Shown here one piece after another: positions 44,708 through 53,933 of a DNA stretch of 64,000 nt. The translations under genes were made by a program, and so were the position numbers. The first letter of the stretch is position 1, and the number at the start of each line of letters is the position of its first letter. The stretch is from assembly GCF_965199065.1 (NCBI RefSeq), contig NZ_CBDAQN010000003.1, positions 1,550,001 through 1,614,000 of the forward strand, in the 5' to 3' direction. The stretch comes from Acidisoma sp965199065. Lineage in GTDB: Bacteria; Pseudomonadota; Alphaproteobacteria; Acetobacterales; Acetobacteraceae. The notes below the pieces were generated by a model that searched no databases, had not been told where the DNA came from, and saw only the letters and a list, made by a program, of their open reading frames with translations.

Positions 44708-44726
44708 TGTTCCCGTATTGGGAACA
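44708..44726. promoter_or_regulatory. Palindromic operator of the higBA module
   Basis: TGTTCCC-GTATT-GGGAACA is a perfect 7-bp inverted repeat with a five-base spacer, ending 17 bases before the toxin start. Position and symmetry match autoregulatory sites bound by HigA-type antitoxins; binding is inferred. Confidence 0.65.
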
Positions 44727-44743
44727 GTGTAGAAGGTCCGCTT

Positions 44744-45037
44744 GTGCAGATCATCGCCAAGCGGACGCTCAAGCTCTTCTGGGAGGCTCATCCTCAGGCA
44801 GAGAGCCCACTCCGCGCCTGGTATGCTCTGGTTGGTGGCGCGGCATGGGCGGGCCCGGCTGACATCAAAGCCATGTTCCGAACCGCCGATTTTGTTGAGG
44901 ACAACCGCGTGATCTTCAACATCGGCGGCAACAAGTATCGGCTCGTCGTCCATGTCGCCTACGGCTATGCACGCGTGCTGATCAAGTTCGTCGGAACCCA
45001 TGCCGACTATGACAAAATTAACCCGGAGGCGGTTTGA
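44744..45037 (+). CDS. higB: Type II toxin HigB (mRNA interferase, RelE-like fold)
   Basis: A 97-residue HigB-type toxin. The pattern MQIIAKRTLKLFWEAHPQAESPLRAWYALV, followed by ADIKAMFRTADFVEDNRVIFNIGGNKYRLVVHVAY and VLIKFVGTHADYDKI, is characteristic of the HigB family that cleaves ribosome-bound mRNA. The start is GTG. The toxin gene precedes the antitoxin gene, as usual for higBA, and their stop/start overlap by one base. Confidence 0.95.
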   Translation: MQIIAKRTLKLFWEAHPQAESPLRAWYALVGGAAWAGPADIKAMFRTADFVEDNRVIFNIGGNKYRLVVHVAYGYARVLIKFVGTHADYDKINPEAV

Positions 45038-45414
45038 TGGACATTCGACCGATCAAGACCGAGGCGGACTACGACTGGGCACTACAAGAGATTGCCGTCT
45101 ACTTCGAGCATGAGCCCGCCGAAGGAACAGAGGCGGCTGCGCGGTTCGACGTGCTGTCCGCCCTCATTGAGTATTACGAGCGGCGCCACTGGTCCATCGA
45201 CTCGCCAGCGGATCCGGTGGATGTCATCCAATTTTTCATGGAACAGAATGGCTTCACCCAGGCCGATCTGGCGCGGCTGCTCGGGTCGAGATCGCGCGCC
45301 TCCGAAATACTCAACCGCCGAAGGCGACTGACGATGGAACAGGTCTCGATGCTGCATCGATCTTGGAAAATTCCTGCACAAGCACTGCTCCCTCCGGTCT
45401 CAGTGGCGGCATAA
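45037..45414 (+). CDS. higA: Antitoxin HigA (HTH-domain)
   Basis: A 125-residue antitoxin with an acidic helical N-terminus (IRPIKTEADYDWALQEI) that would wrap the toxin and a C-terminal XRE-type helix-turn-helix (MEQNGFTQADLARLLGSRSRASEILNRRRRLT, ~68-99). This N-terminal ImmA/IrrE-like antitoxin layout is typical of the HigA partner of this HigB class. CGGAGG precedes the ATG that overlaps the higB stop. Likely autorepresses through the palindrome upstream. Confidence 0.94.
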   Translation: MDIRPIKTEADYDWALQEIAVYFEHEPAEGTEAAARFDVLSALIEYYERRHWSIDSPADPVDVIQFFMEQNGFTQADLARLLGSRSRASEILNRRRRLTMEQVSMLHRSWKIPAQALLPPVSVAA

Positions 45415-45431
45415 GCGAGACTACCCGCGGA

Positions 45432-46136
45432 TCAAGTCCGCGGACTTTGCATGTAACGCGTCCAGCCTTGTGCTCGCAAATCGCAGGCCGGGCAGTCGCC
45501 GCAGCCATAACCCCAGTCGTGCAGCACCGTCCGATCACCGCGATAGCAGGAATGGGTCTCGCGGTTGATGAGCCCCACGAGCGCCTCGCCGCCGAGATCC
45601 TCCGCCAGCCGCCAGGTCGCCGCCTTGTCAATCCACATCAGCGGCGTGTGCAACACGAAGCGCTGATCCATGCCGAGGTTGAGCGCCACCTGCAGCGCCT
45701 TGATCGTGTCGTCGCGGCAGTCGGGATAACCTGAGTAATCCGTCTCGCAGACGCCGGTCACGATGTGTTTGATGCCGCGCCGATAGGCGACAGCCCCCGC
45801 CAGCGTCAGGAACAGGATATTGCGACCGGGCACGAATGTATTCGGCAAGCCGTTCGCCTGCATCGCGATCTCTGTCTCGCTAGTCAGCGCAGTGTCGCTG
45901 AGCCTGCCGATGACCGCCGCATCGACCATGTGGTCCTCGCCGAGCTTCGCCTTCCAGTCGGCAAACTCCAGACGCATCATCGACAGAAACGCCGGCCGCA
46001 CATCCAGTTCCACGCGGTGCCGCTGGCCATAGTCGAAGCCGATCGTCTCGACATGGGCAAACCGCGCCAAGGCCCAGGCGAGACAGGTCGCAGAATCCTG
46101 CCCCCCCGAAAACAACACCAAAGCCGAATCAGTCAC
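45432..46136 (-). CDS. queC: 7-cyano-7-deazaguanine synthase QueC
   Basis: A 234-residue enzyme that makes preQ0 from 7-carboxy-7-deazaguanine, ATP and ammonia in queuosine biosynthesis. The PP-loop ATP site VLFSGGQDSATC is at residues ~7-18, with FVPGRNILFLTLAGAVAY (~102). The zinc site is in SCYRG and GYGCGDCPAC near the C-terminus. The GTG start gives normal QueC length. A long in-frame extension into the upstream decarboxylase is an artefact of a frameshift there. A hairpin (CCGCGGA/TCCGCGG, 45425-45443) overlaps its stop, facing higA. Confidence 0.95.
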   Translation of the reverse strand: MTDSALVLFSGGQDSATCLAWALARFAHVETIGFDYGQRHRVELDVRPAFLSMMRLEFADWKAKLGEDHMVDAAVIGRLSDTALTSETEIAMQANGLPNTFVPGRNILFLTLAGAVAYRRGIKHIVTGVCETDYSGYPDCRDDTIKALQVALNLGMDQRFVLHTPLMWIDKAATWRLAEDLGGEALVGLINRETHSCYRGDRTVLHDWGYGCGDCPACDLRAQGWTRYMQSPRT

Positions 46137-46144
46137 GCCCCAGC

Positions 46145-48497
46145 CTACTCGCGAATGACGTAGGTGTAGAACCGCATCACGCCGTCCTTGTTCTCGCGAT
46201 ATAGGCCCTGAACCTCTGACTCGAAACCCGGAAAGAGGTTCGACGCACCTCTCGAACACCTTGAGATACTCGATCATCGGCCGAGCGGGCGGTCCCAGCC
46301 GTTCGCCCGGCACGATCGTCGCGATGCCGGGCGGATAGACCAGCCAGAGCGTCGCGGCAATGCGGCCGACCGTCTCATCCAGCGGCACGTAGTCGACGTT
46401 GTTGCGCACCAACTCGCGCGTCGCCTCGTGCGGATGCATCGCCAACTCCGGCAGATGCTCGGCACGGAACTGAGCCGCCTGCAACTCGCTCGTTCCGCTC
46501 CTCCGATAGAAGGCGTGCATTTCGGCGCAGAGATCCCGCAGCCGCACGCCCGCGTATCGCTGCGGCCGCCGCGCGACGAAGCTGGGGAACACCTCCTCCA
46601 GCGGCCTGTTGTCATCATGCAGCTTCTTGAACGTCACGAGATGCGCCAGCAACGTGCCGGCCTTGCTGCTCTCCACGCCGGGCGTCAGCAGGAACAGCAG
46701 CGAGTTGAGATCGTTCTTCTCCGGCACGATGCGGTTCTCGCGCAGATATTCCGCCACCACCGGCGCGGCCACGCCATGATCGGCGTAGCGATCCTCCGAC
46801 GTATCGCTGAAGCCCGGCGTCAGAACCGTGAGCTTGTTCGGGTCGGTGATCGCCCAGCCTTTCGTCGCGTGCGGGAAGCCATGCCACGCCTCACCCGGCA
46901 GCAACTCCCACTGTGCGGGATCGCTCGCCAGCAGGTCGGTCTCCGCATCCTCCCAACGCACGCCTTCCAACCCTTGAGCGGGGTCGGAGGGCTGAATGAA
47001 GCGCGGCACGAAGGGTTCGAAGAACCAGCGGCGGGCGGGGTTGGCCTCGTTCTCCCCATATTCCCGCGCGGCAAGTCTGATCTTCTTCCGCACCTCGATG
47101 CCGAGCCGCACCGTGTCATCCCACAGCACCTCGCCCGAGCGGCCCTTCATCATCTGCGCGCCGACGTCGAGCGAGGCGAACAGCGGATAGAACGGGCTCG
47201 TCGAGGCGTGCAGCAGGAACATTTCGTTGAAGCGATGAGACGTGACCTGCCGCCGCTGGCCGTCGAGATGGCTGTCCTTCACGTGGATCTGCGAGGCCTG
47301 CGAGAAGCTGGCGAGCTGCTTGTGCGAACTCTGGGTCACGATGATGCCGGGATCGTCCGGCCCGAGGTTCTGCAACCCCATGCCGAAGCGCCCCCGGAAC
47401 AGCGGGTGGAACTTCATGAACCCGGCCCAGGCCTCGTCGAACAGGATGTAGTCGCAGAGGTGCCCGATCTGCCGCAGGATCTCATCCGCGGACACGATCG
47501 TGCCGTCGTAGGTGCATTGCTCGACCACCGCCGCACGGAAGGGGCGCGGACGCCGCCACGCCTCGGGGTCCGTGACCTTTGGATGAACGCGGATCGCCTC
47601 CCGCAGCCGCGCCTCATCCAGCGCCATGTGGCGCATCGGCCCGATCATGCCGTGCGGGTTGCGCGCGGTCTCGACGAAGATCGGCGTCGCGCCCGCCAGG
47701 AACAGGGCCCCGTGATGCGCCGCCTTGTGGTTGTTGCGGTCGAACAGCACGAGGTCGCCTTCCGCGAGGATGGCGCTCAGCGCCACCTTATTGGAGGTCG
47801 AGGTGCCGTTCAGCACGAAATAGGTGCGTTCGGCGCCGAAGATTTTCGCCGCCTCCTGCTCGGCACGGAGCGCGGGCCCTTCATGGGTCAGCAGGTCGCC
47901 GAGCTGGAGCACGGAGTTGTCGAGGTCGTCGCGGAAGATGGCTTCGCCCAGGTGTTCCACGAAGATGCGGCCGATGGGGCTGCGACGGTAGAAGGCGCCG
48001 CCGTTATGGCCGGGGCAGGTCCAAAGCTGGTTGCCCTGTTCCGAATAGTCCACCAGCGCGCCGAAAAAGGGCGTCTTCAGGCTATCCGCATACTGCCGCA
48101 GCCGCGCCACGAGGTTCTTGGCGATGAAGTCGGGCGTTTCCTCGCCAAGGAAGATGAAGCCGTCGACATGGTCCAGCACCTCCACCGGGATCTGCTCCAG
48201 CGTCTGCCGCCGCACCAGCACGATGATCGGCATATCGAGCCCGCGCTTGCGGATGAGCTGGATGAGCGCCGAGGACTTGCCGCCCGCGCCCTTCTTGCCC
48301 CAGTCGACAACCACGCAGCCGATGGCGGCATCCGTGCGAATGGCGAGTTCGGCGTCATCGTCGCGGCGCGCGCGCATGATGGTGTAGCCGTCCTGCTCGA
48401 TCTCGGTGAGGATCTGGTGCAGGCGGGCGCCCTCGAGATCAGTCTCGCTGAACGAGGGGACGCAGACGAGAAACTTGAAGCGGCGGGCGTATTCCAT
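46145..48497 (-). CDS. Orn/Lys/Arg decarboxylase (fold type I, PLP), frameshifted near the C-terminus
   Basis: A large basic-amino-acid decarboxylase that makes a polyamine or diamine. It has an N-terminal wing domain (~5-140), the PLP fold with LNGTSTSNK (~230), FDEAWAGF (~353) and PLP lysine Lys393 in QSSHKQLASFSQ, then the C-terminal domain. The frame is broken near 46242-46250: upstream frame reads YLKVFERCVEPLSG, while the other frame gives the expected NLFPGFESEVQGLYRE...YTYVIRE and a TAG at 46145. The span is 784 codons plus one base, so one extra base explains it. Without correction it reads through into queC. Confidence 0.85.
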
Positions 48498-48700
48498 CGG
48501 CATCCCTGAGTGAGCGGGCTTTTGGCTGCCCGGTGGCCTCGACTGCATGTCGGCCTCAGACCGGTCGACCGTATTTCCGTGACAACTCTCCTATGGGTCA
48601 AGCAAACAGCCACGCAAATTACGTTCATTGATAGTTCTATTATTTGACATACGATCTCGGTCAGCAATACCGTCGAATGCCACCTACAGAGGGTTGTGTC

Positions 48701-49660
48701 ATGACGATGGATTTCATTCTCACCCCCCGCCGCGCCCTCCTCCGTGCCGGTCTCGCCTTGCCGGCGGTCGTAGCCGGTGCCAGGGCGCACGCGGCTGACC
48801 GCGTGTTCCGCGTCGGCTATCAGAAGGCCTCGGTGGCGCTGACCTTGCTCAAGGCTCAAGGGCTGCTGGAGCAACGGCTCAAGCCTCTCGGCTACACCGT
48901 GGACTGGGCGATCTTCACCTCCGGCCCGCCGATCCTCGAGGCACTTAACGCAGGAGCCGTAGATTTTGCGTTCACTGGCGAGCCGCCGCCCATCTTCGCG
49001 CAGGCTGCCGGGGTGCCCCTGGTCTATGCCGCAGCTACCCAGCCGTCGCCCCGGTCGGTCGCGATCCTGACGGAACCCGGCTCCACCTTTAAGTCGGTCG
49101 CCGATCTTCGCGGCAAGAAAGTGGCCGTGGCGAAGGGGTCGAGCGCGCATTACCTGCTGGTTGCGGCGATTCAGCACGCCGGCCTGCACTACAGCGATAT
49201 CCAGCCAGTCTATCTGCAACCGGCGGATGGCCGCACCGCCCTGCAAAGCGGCTCGGTCGATGCTTGGTCGATCTGGGACCCGTTCCTCGCAGCCGCCCAG
49301 GTCGCCGGCGCCACAGTTCTCACCGACGGCACCGGGCTGATGCCGAACCGCGCCTTCTACCTGTCGAGCCGGCCCTTCGCGCTCCAGAACGCTCCGGCCC
49401 TCGCGGCGGCTGTATCGGCGGTAAAGGAGATAGAGGCATGGGAGCCCGCCCACATCGAGGAGATCGCGGGCGACATGTCCCGCACGACAGGCATTCCGCC
49501 GGCAATCCTGAAGGTCTGGTTCACCCGCCAGAAGTATGGCGTCGTGCCGGTGTCGCCCGCGATCATCGGCGACCAGCAGCACATCGCCGACGCCTTCGTG
49601 GCGCTGCATCTGATCCCTCAGTCTATCGACGTGGCACGGGCGGTCTTGTCGGGCGCCTGA
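48701..49660 (+). CDS. Aliphatic sulfonate/nitrate-type ABC substrate-binding protein (SsuA-like), orphan
   Basis: A 319-residue periplasmic protein of the SsuA/NMT1 family. A twin-arginine signal (LTPRRALLRAGLALPAVVAG, then ARAHA-A) is followed by VFRVGYQKASVALTLLKAQGLLEQRL and ILEALNAGAVDFAFTGEPPPIFAQAAG, typical of this family. AGAGGG lies before the ATG. A consensus -35 TTGACA is at 48644-48649, with only a weak -10 downstream. No permease or ATPase gene adjoins it. The 200 bases upstream hold the promoter for this gene and the divergent decarboxylase. Confidence 0.88.
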   Translation: MTMDFILTPRRALLRAGLALPAVVAGARAHAADRVFRVGYQKASVALTLLKAQGLLEQRLKPLGYTVDWAIFTSGPPILEALNAGAVDFAFTGEPPPIFAQAAGVPLVYAAATQPSPRSVAILTEPGSTFKSVADLRGKKVAVAKGSSAHYLLVAAIQHAGLHYSDIQPVYLQPADGRTALQSGSVDAWSIWDPFLAAAQVAGATVLTDGTGLMPNRAFYLSSRPFALQNAPALAAAVSAVKEIEAWEPAHIEEIAGDMSRTTGIPPAILKVWFTRQKYGVVPVSPAIIGDQQHIADAFVALHLIPQSIDVARAVLSGA

Positions 49661-49681
49661 GTTTCCCGCATCTCCTGGATT

Positions 49682-50143
49682 ATGGAAAACGTGTGGGACT
49701 ACCCGAGGCCGCCGGCACTCGAACCGGTCACGGCACGCTTGAGGATCGTCTTCGGGGGCATCGCCATCGCCTCGACGAACGCCGGTTGGCGCGTTCTCGA
49801 GACCTCGCATCCGCCAGTCTACTACCTGCCCTATGACGCTTTTGTGGAGGGCACGCTGGAGCCCGCCTCAGGAAGCAGCCTCTGCGAATGGAAGGGCGAT
49901 GCAGTCTATTGGAGCATCCGCGCGGGCGGGAAGCGCGCTCTCCGCGCTGGCTGGAGCTACCCCGACCCGGTGCCAGCTTACGCAGCGATCCGCGATCATC
50001 TGGCCGTCTATGCCGGGATGATGGACCAGTGCTTCGTCGGTGACGAAGCCGTCACGCCACAGCCGGGCGGCTTCTACGGCGGCTGGATCACGCGGGATCT
50101 GGTCGGTCCCTTCAAAGGCGTCCCCGGCAGCATGGGCTGGTAA
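49682..50143 (+). CDS. DUF427 domain-containing protein
   Basis: A 153-residue protein with the DUF427 pattern: a strand GGIAIASTNAGWRVLETSHPPVYYLPYDAF, then SSLCEWKGDAVYWSI (the CEWKG motif) and a C-terminal GGFYGGWITRDLVGPFKG. The fold is known as a small beta-tent but the function is not. It is followed with no gap by an SDR gene, suggesting co-expression. Confidence 0.9.
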   Translation: MENVWDYPRPPALEPVTARLRIVFGGIAIASTNAGWRVLETSHPPVYYLPYDAFVEGTLEPASGSSLCEWKGDAVYWSIRAGGKRALRAGWSYPDPVPAYAAIRDHLAVYAGMMDQCFVGDEAVTPQPGGFYGGWITRDLVGPFKGVPGSMGW

Positions 50144-50854
50144 GTGCGCAACTTCGAGCCCGATGGCAGCGCCGTCGTCATTGGCGCATCGGGCGGCATC
50201 GGCGGCGCGCTAGTGGCGCAACTGCACGACGACCCTTCTTTCACCACGGTCTTCGCCCTCGCTCGGTCCTTCGACGGCAGCGCGCGGATCGACATCACGG
50301 ACGAGGCCAGCATCATCGCCGCCGCCGCCGCGCTTACCTCTCCATTGCGACTGGTCATCGTCGCGACCGGCGCCTTGCAGGGGCCGGGTTTTCCTCAGCC
50401 CGAGAAAACCTACCGCGCGCTCGATCCGGTTGCGCTGATGGAGAGCTTTCGCCTCAACACGGTGGGGCCTGCGCTGGTGGCGAAGCACCTGCTGCCGCTG
50501 ATGGCGCCGCGCGGCAAGACTGTGTTCGCGGCGCTCTCCGCCCGCGTCGGCAGCATCGGCGATAACCGCGCCGGCGGCTGGCACGCCTATCGCGCCTCGA
50601 AGGCGGCGCTGAACATGATCCTCCGCAACCTCGCCATCGAGACCGGACGCCGGAACCCCGAGGCGATCTGCGTCGGCCTGCATCCCGGGACGGTGGATAC
50701 GGGCCTCAGCCAGCCCTTCCAGCGTGGCGTGGCCGAGGGCCGGCTCTTTACGCCCGAGACCTCGGCACGCCACCTGCTCGCGGTGATCGACACGCTGACG
50801 TCGGCCGACAGCGGCAACTCGCTGGCCTGGGACGGACAAACGATCGTTCCGTGA
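50144..50854 (+). CDS. Short-chain dehydrogenase/reductase (SDR)
   Basis: A 236-residue SDR. The cofactor motif AVVIGASGGIGGALVAQL is at ~10-27, the catalytic Ser/Tyr/Lys are in ALSARVGSIGDNRAGGWHAYRASKAAL (YxxxK ~148-152), and LHPGTVDTGLS follows. This C-factor/CsgA-like short SDR group acts on unknown substrates. GTG start directly abuts the DUF427 stop. Confidence 0.88.
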   Translation: MRNFEPDGSAVVIGASGGIGGALVAQLHDDPSFTTVFALARSFDGSARIDITDEASIIAAAAALTSPLRLVIVATGALQGPGFPQPEKTYRALDPVALMESFRLNTVGPALVAKHLLPLMAPRGKTVFAALSARVGSIGDNRAGGWHAYRASKAALNMILRNLAIETGRRNPEAICVGLHPGTVDTGLSQPFQRGVAEGRLFTPETSARHLLAVIDTLTSADSGNSLAWDGQTIVP

Positions 50855-50856
50855 GG

Positions 50857-51846
50857 CTAGCTTGCCAGCCGCACCGCGGCGCCGAGCAGATCGAACAGGT
50901 CCACCAGCCGCGCGACGTAATGGTCATGCACGGCGAAGCCAGGCGCGGTGGGGTCGAAGAACTGCCTCTCCAGCGTGTCGACCATCTTCTCCAACCGCCG
51001 CTGATGCAGCCCCGTCGCCCGCTGGATCGGGTCGGAAATGACACCGGCAAAGGCCGCGAACGTCGCCGAGAAGAGCATCAGCCCGCCCGTCGTCGTCATG
51101 ACCAGGCCGAGGCCGGGCGCTACCGGGAAGAACCCGTACCACACACCACCGAGCCATCCGCCAAGCGGAAACGCGTTCACCGCCGCCTGCTGCGACAGCA
51201 CGGCGGCAAGCGCCGGGCCCAGGGACATCGCTCCCGGCGTCAGCTTGTTGAGCGCCACCGCGCCAGCCCCAAGGTTGAGCAGCCCGGTCGTGATCTCCGC
51301 CGCCGCATTCCGGGTAATGCCGTAGACCGTCATCGCGTGGTGCAGCCGCTCGCGGAAAACGGGGTCGCCGCCGTGGCGGCCAATTTCCCGCAGCGCGCCC
51401 TCCACCGCTTCGGCGACGATGGGCTCGCCGAGGATCGCCTCGGACAGAGCATCATGCTGGCTCTGGCGCTTCTTCTGCGCGATCGGCAGTTCTAAAAGCT
51501 CGGTGAACACGAGCCACTCGATCTCGCGCGAAACCGAGGTCTCCAGCAGGATGGAGCGCTTGAGAAAAGTCTGCGCCTTCTTGGCGCCCATCCGCCCGGC
51601 GGCGATGGCTCCCACCTGCATGGCGAGTTGCGGTGCCGCGAGCGACAGGTTCAGCGGCGCCTTCGGAATATCCCAGCCGAGCGCCGCACGATGCAGCTTG
51701 AGGGTGCCGTTCAGCGAGAAATGGGCATCGATGAAGGGTTTGATCCGCTGGCGCCGGTCAGCGAAGTAGCGCCGCGCCCCGGCTTCGACGGCGGTGACAG
51801 CAAGTTCACGGCCTGGTGCCTCCGAGTCCGGCGCCGCCGCCTCCAT
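50857..51846 (-). CDS. Conserved hypothetical protein with hydrophobic C-terminal region (DUF6635/EcsC-like)
   Basis: A 329-residue protein. The N-terminal half is helical and charged (YFADRRQRIKPFIDAHFSLNGTLKLHRAALGWD). The middle carries AAEITTGLLNLGAGAVALNKLTPG, and two hydrophobic segments (LGGVWYGFFPVAPGLGLVMTT, LMLFSATFAAFAGVI) may insert in the membrane. It is a conserved family without known function; EcsC-like is my best guess only. GGAGGG precedes the chosen ATG. It converges on the SDR gene with two bases between. Confidence 0.65.
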   Translation of the reverse strand: MEAAAPDSEAPGRELAVTAVEAGARRYFADRRQRIKPFIDAHFSLNGTLKLHRAALGWDIPKAPLNLSLAAPQLAMQVGAIAAGRMGAKKAQTFLKRSILLETSVSREIEWLVFTELLELPIAQKKRQSQHDALSEAILGEPIVAEAVEGALREIGRHGGDPVFRERLHHAMTVYGITRNAAAEITTGLLNLGAGAVALNKLTPGAMSLGPALAAVLSQQAAVNAFPLGGWLGGVWYGFFPVAPGLGLVMTTTGGLMLFSATFAAFAGVISDPIQRATGLHQRRLEKMVDTLERQFFDPTAPGFAVHDHYVARLVDLFDLLGAAVRLAS

Positions 51847-51881
51847 GTCGCACCCTCCGAAGCTGTCGCCCTGGGTTCGCG

Positions 51882-52415
51882 TCAGCCCTTGTCGGCGGCG
51901 AAGGCCTTCATACCGGCTTCGATCGCCGCCTCGGCGGCCGCACGATCGCCCCAGCCGACGACCTTGACCCATTTGCCGGGTTCGAGGTCCTTGTACCGGG
52001 TGAAGAAGTGCTCGATGACCTTGAGGGTGATCTCCGGCAGCGTCGACAGCTCCGTGTTATCCTTGAACTGAGGGTGGACCTTGTCATGCGGGACGCAGAT
52101 GATCTTCTCGTCCTTGCCGGACTCGTCCTCCATGAACAGCACCCCGATCGGCCGTGCGCGGATGACGGCCCCGGGGACGACCTGCGCCGGCACCAGAACG
52201 AGCGCATCCGCAGGGTCGCCATCCTCGGACAGCGTGTTCGGGATGAAGCCATAGGCTGCCGGATAGGCCATCGGCGTGAACAGGAAGCGGTCGACGACGA
52301 TGGCGCCGCTCTCCTTGTCGACCTCGTATTTGACCGACGAACCTTGGGGGATTTCGATCACCACGTTGATGTCGGCGGGCGGGGCGCGGCCGGTGGAGAT
52401 TTTGGCTAAGTCCAT
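51882..52415 (-). CDS. ppa: Inorganic pyrophosphatase (family I)
   Basis: A 177-residue cytoplasmic enzyme hydrolysing pyrophosphate to drive biosynthesis. Active-site residues are visible: VVIEIPQGSSVKYEVDKESGAI (~20-41), RFLFTPMAYPAAYGFIPNTLSEDGDPADALVL (the DGDPxD metal motif ~64-72) and DEKIICVPHDKVHP. The length is standard for bacterial family I enzymes. The start MDLAKI is chosen over an upstream in-frame ATG. Confidence 0.97.
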   Translation of the reverse strand: MDLAKISTGRAPPADINVVIEIPQGSSVKYEVDKESGAIVVDRFLFTPMAYPAAYGFIPNTLSEDGDPADALVLVPAQVVPGAVIRARPIGVLFMEDESGKDEKIICVPHDKVHPQFKDNTELSTLPEITLKVIEHFFTRYKDLEPGKWVKVVGWGDRAAAEAAIEAGMKAFAADKG

Positions 52416-52484
52416 GAGGGTCTCCGGTCTTGGCTGGAAGGTTAGCCTGGATACAGGCTTTGAAGGCGGCGCACCCTCCCTCAT

Positions 52485-53801
52485 TCACTGTCTCTTGCCA
52501 AGCCGGTTGAGGTCGGTCTGCCGCGTCTCCCGCATCGCCATGACCGCCAGGAAGCTGACGATGCCCGCGCCGGTGATGTAGTAGCCGACCCAGGGCAGGC
52601 CACCCGTCGCTACCAGGCGCTGGGCGATGTAGGGCGCGAGCGAACCGCCCAAAATGCCGCCCAGGCTGTAAGCGGAGGCGGCGCCCGTGTAACGCACGGC
52701 GGTCGGGAACAGCTCGGGCAGCAGCGCGCCCATCGGTGCGAAGGTGAAGCCCATCAGCGTCAGTTCGATGACGAGGAACGCGAGCACGGTGCCGGTGTTC
52801 CCGCTGCCCAGCATGGGGGCAATCGCGAAGCCGGAGAGGGCCGCCGCCGCCGCCGCGACGAGGAGCACGGGCCGCCGGCCGAACCGGTCTGCCAGAGCGC
52901 CGGCAATGGGGGTCGCCACCGCCATGCCGAGGATCGCGATGCAAAGAAGTTCAAGAAACGTGATGCGGGGGATGTGCCGCACCTTGGTGCCGTAGCCCAG
53001 CGCGAACACCGTCGAGATGTAGAACAGTGCGTAGCAGACAACCATCGCGAAGGAGCCGAGGAGCAGCGGCGCAAAATGGCGCGCGAGCACATCCCGCAGA
53101 GGCAGCCGAACGCGCTCCAGCCGGGCGGAGGCGCGGGCGAAGGCTACCGTCTCGGGTAAGCTGCCGCGGACATAGAGGCCGATGCCGACCAGCACGGCGC
53201 TGGCCAGGAAGGGGATGCGCCAGCCCCAGGCCATGAACTGGGCGTTCGTGAGGACCGAGAACAGCAGCAGGAACAGCCCGTTCGACAGCAGGAACCCGAT
53301 TGAGGGTCCAAGCTGGGGGAACATGCCGAACCAGCCGCGCTTGCCGGCGGGTGCGTTTTCGGTCGCGAGCAGCGCCGCCCCACCCCATTCGCCGCCGAGG
53401 CCGAGCCCTTGCCCCAGGCGCAGCAGACAGAGGAGGATTGGTGCCGCAAGGCCCGCCGAGCCGTAGCCGGGCAACAGCCCGATGAGCATGGTCGAGATGC
53501 CCATGACGAGCATGGAGGCGACGAGGGTCGTCTTGCGACCGACGCGGTCTCCGAAGTGCCCGAACAGGAAGGCGCCGATGGGGCGTGCGAGGAAGGCGAT
53601 ACCGAAGGTCAGGAAGGCCGCGAGCGTCTGGGAGTTCGGCGCATGGCTCGGGAAGAACACCGGTCCCAGCACCAGGGCGGCGGCGGTGCCATAAATATAG
53701 AAGTCGTAGAATTCGACTGTGGTGCCGACGAGGCTGGCCACGGCGATACGGCCGGTGCTGGGCGCGACGTTGGACGCCCTCCGAAGGCGGGTGCTGGACA
53801 T
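52485..53801 (-). CDS. MFS transporter, metabolite:H+ symporter (MHS) type
   Basis: A 438-residue 12-helix permease. The first helix ASLVGTTVEFYDFYIYGTAAALV and the loop GHFGDRVGRKTTLVASM (the MFS G-x-x-x-D-R-x-G-R-R-like motif) mark the MHS subfamily that contains ShiA, ProP and KgtP. A second such motif, ADRFGRRPVLLVA, lies mid-protein. MHS members import organic acids or osmolytes with protons; the substrate is not apparent. Confidence 0.92.
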   Translation of the reverse strand: MSSTRLRRASNVAPSTGRIAVASLVGTTVEFYDFYIYGTAAALVLGPVFFPSHAPNSQTLAAFLTFGIAFLARPIGAFLFGHFGDRVGRKTTLVASMLVMGISTMLIGLLPGYGSAGLAAPILLCLLRLGQGLGLGGEWGGAALLATENAPAGKRGWFGMFPQLGPSIGFLLSNGLFLLLFSVLTNAQFMAWGWRIPFLASAVLVGIGLYVRGSLPETVAFARASARLERVRLPLRDVLARHFAPLLLGSFAMVVCYALFYISTVFALGYGTKVRHIPRITFLELLCIAILGMAVATPIAGALADRFGRRPVLLVAAAAAALSGFAIAPMLGSGNTGTVLAFLVIELTLMGFTFAPMGALLPELFPTAVRYTGAASAYSLGGILGGSLAPYIAQRLVATGGLPWVGYYITGAGIVSFLAVMAMRETRQTDLNRLGKRQ

Positions 53802-53933
53802 CGGCGCGGTTTCTCTCCTTGGGCGTCAGATGATTGTCGCTCAGGGACGGCAGGGAGGGAAGGGCTCGACCTATCCATTTGCCGAAGGCCCCGCTTGCCA
53901 ACAGCTGGCCGGTTGGAGGATATGCGGTCTTCT

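Noticed and set aside
46428..48509. A 693-codon open frame on the plus strand
   Set aside because: It is antisense to the Orn/Lys/Arg decarboxylase, is rich in His/Arg/Gln and shows no family motif; long antisense frames are common at this GC content.
45432..48548. A natural 1038-residue decarboxylase-QueC fusion protein
   Set aside because: The expected decarboxylase C-terminus and stop are intact in another frame, and queC has its own GTG start, so the fusion results from a frameshift. Kept as a finding instead.
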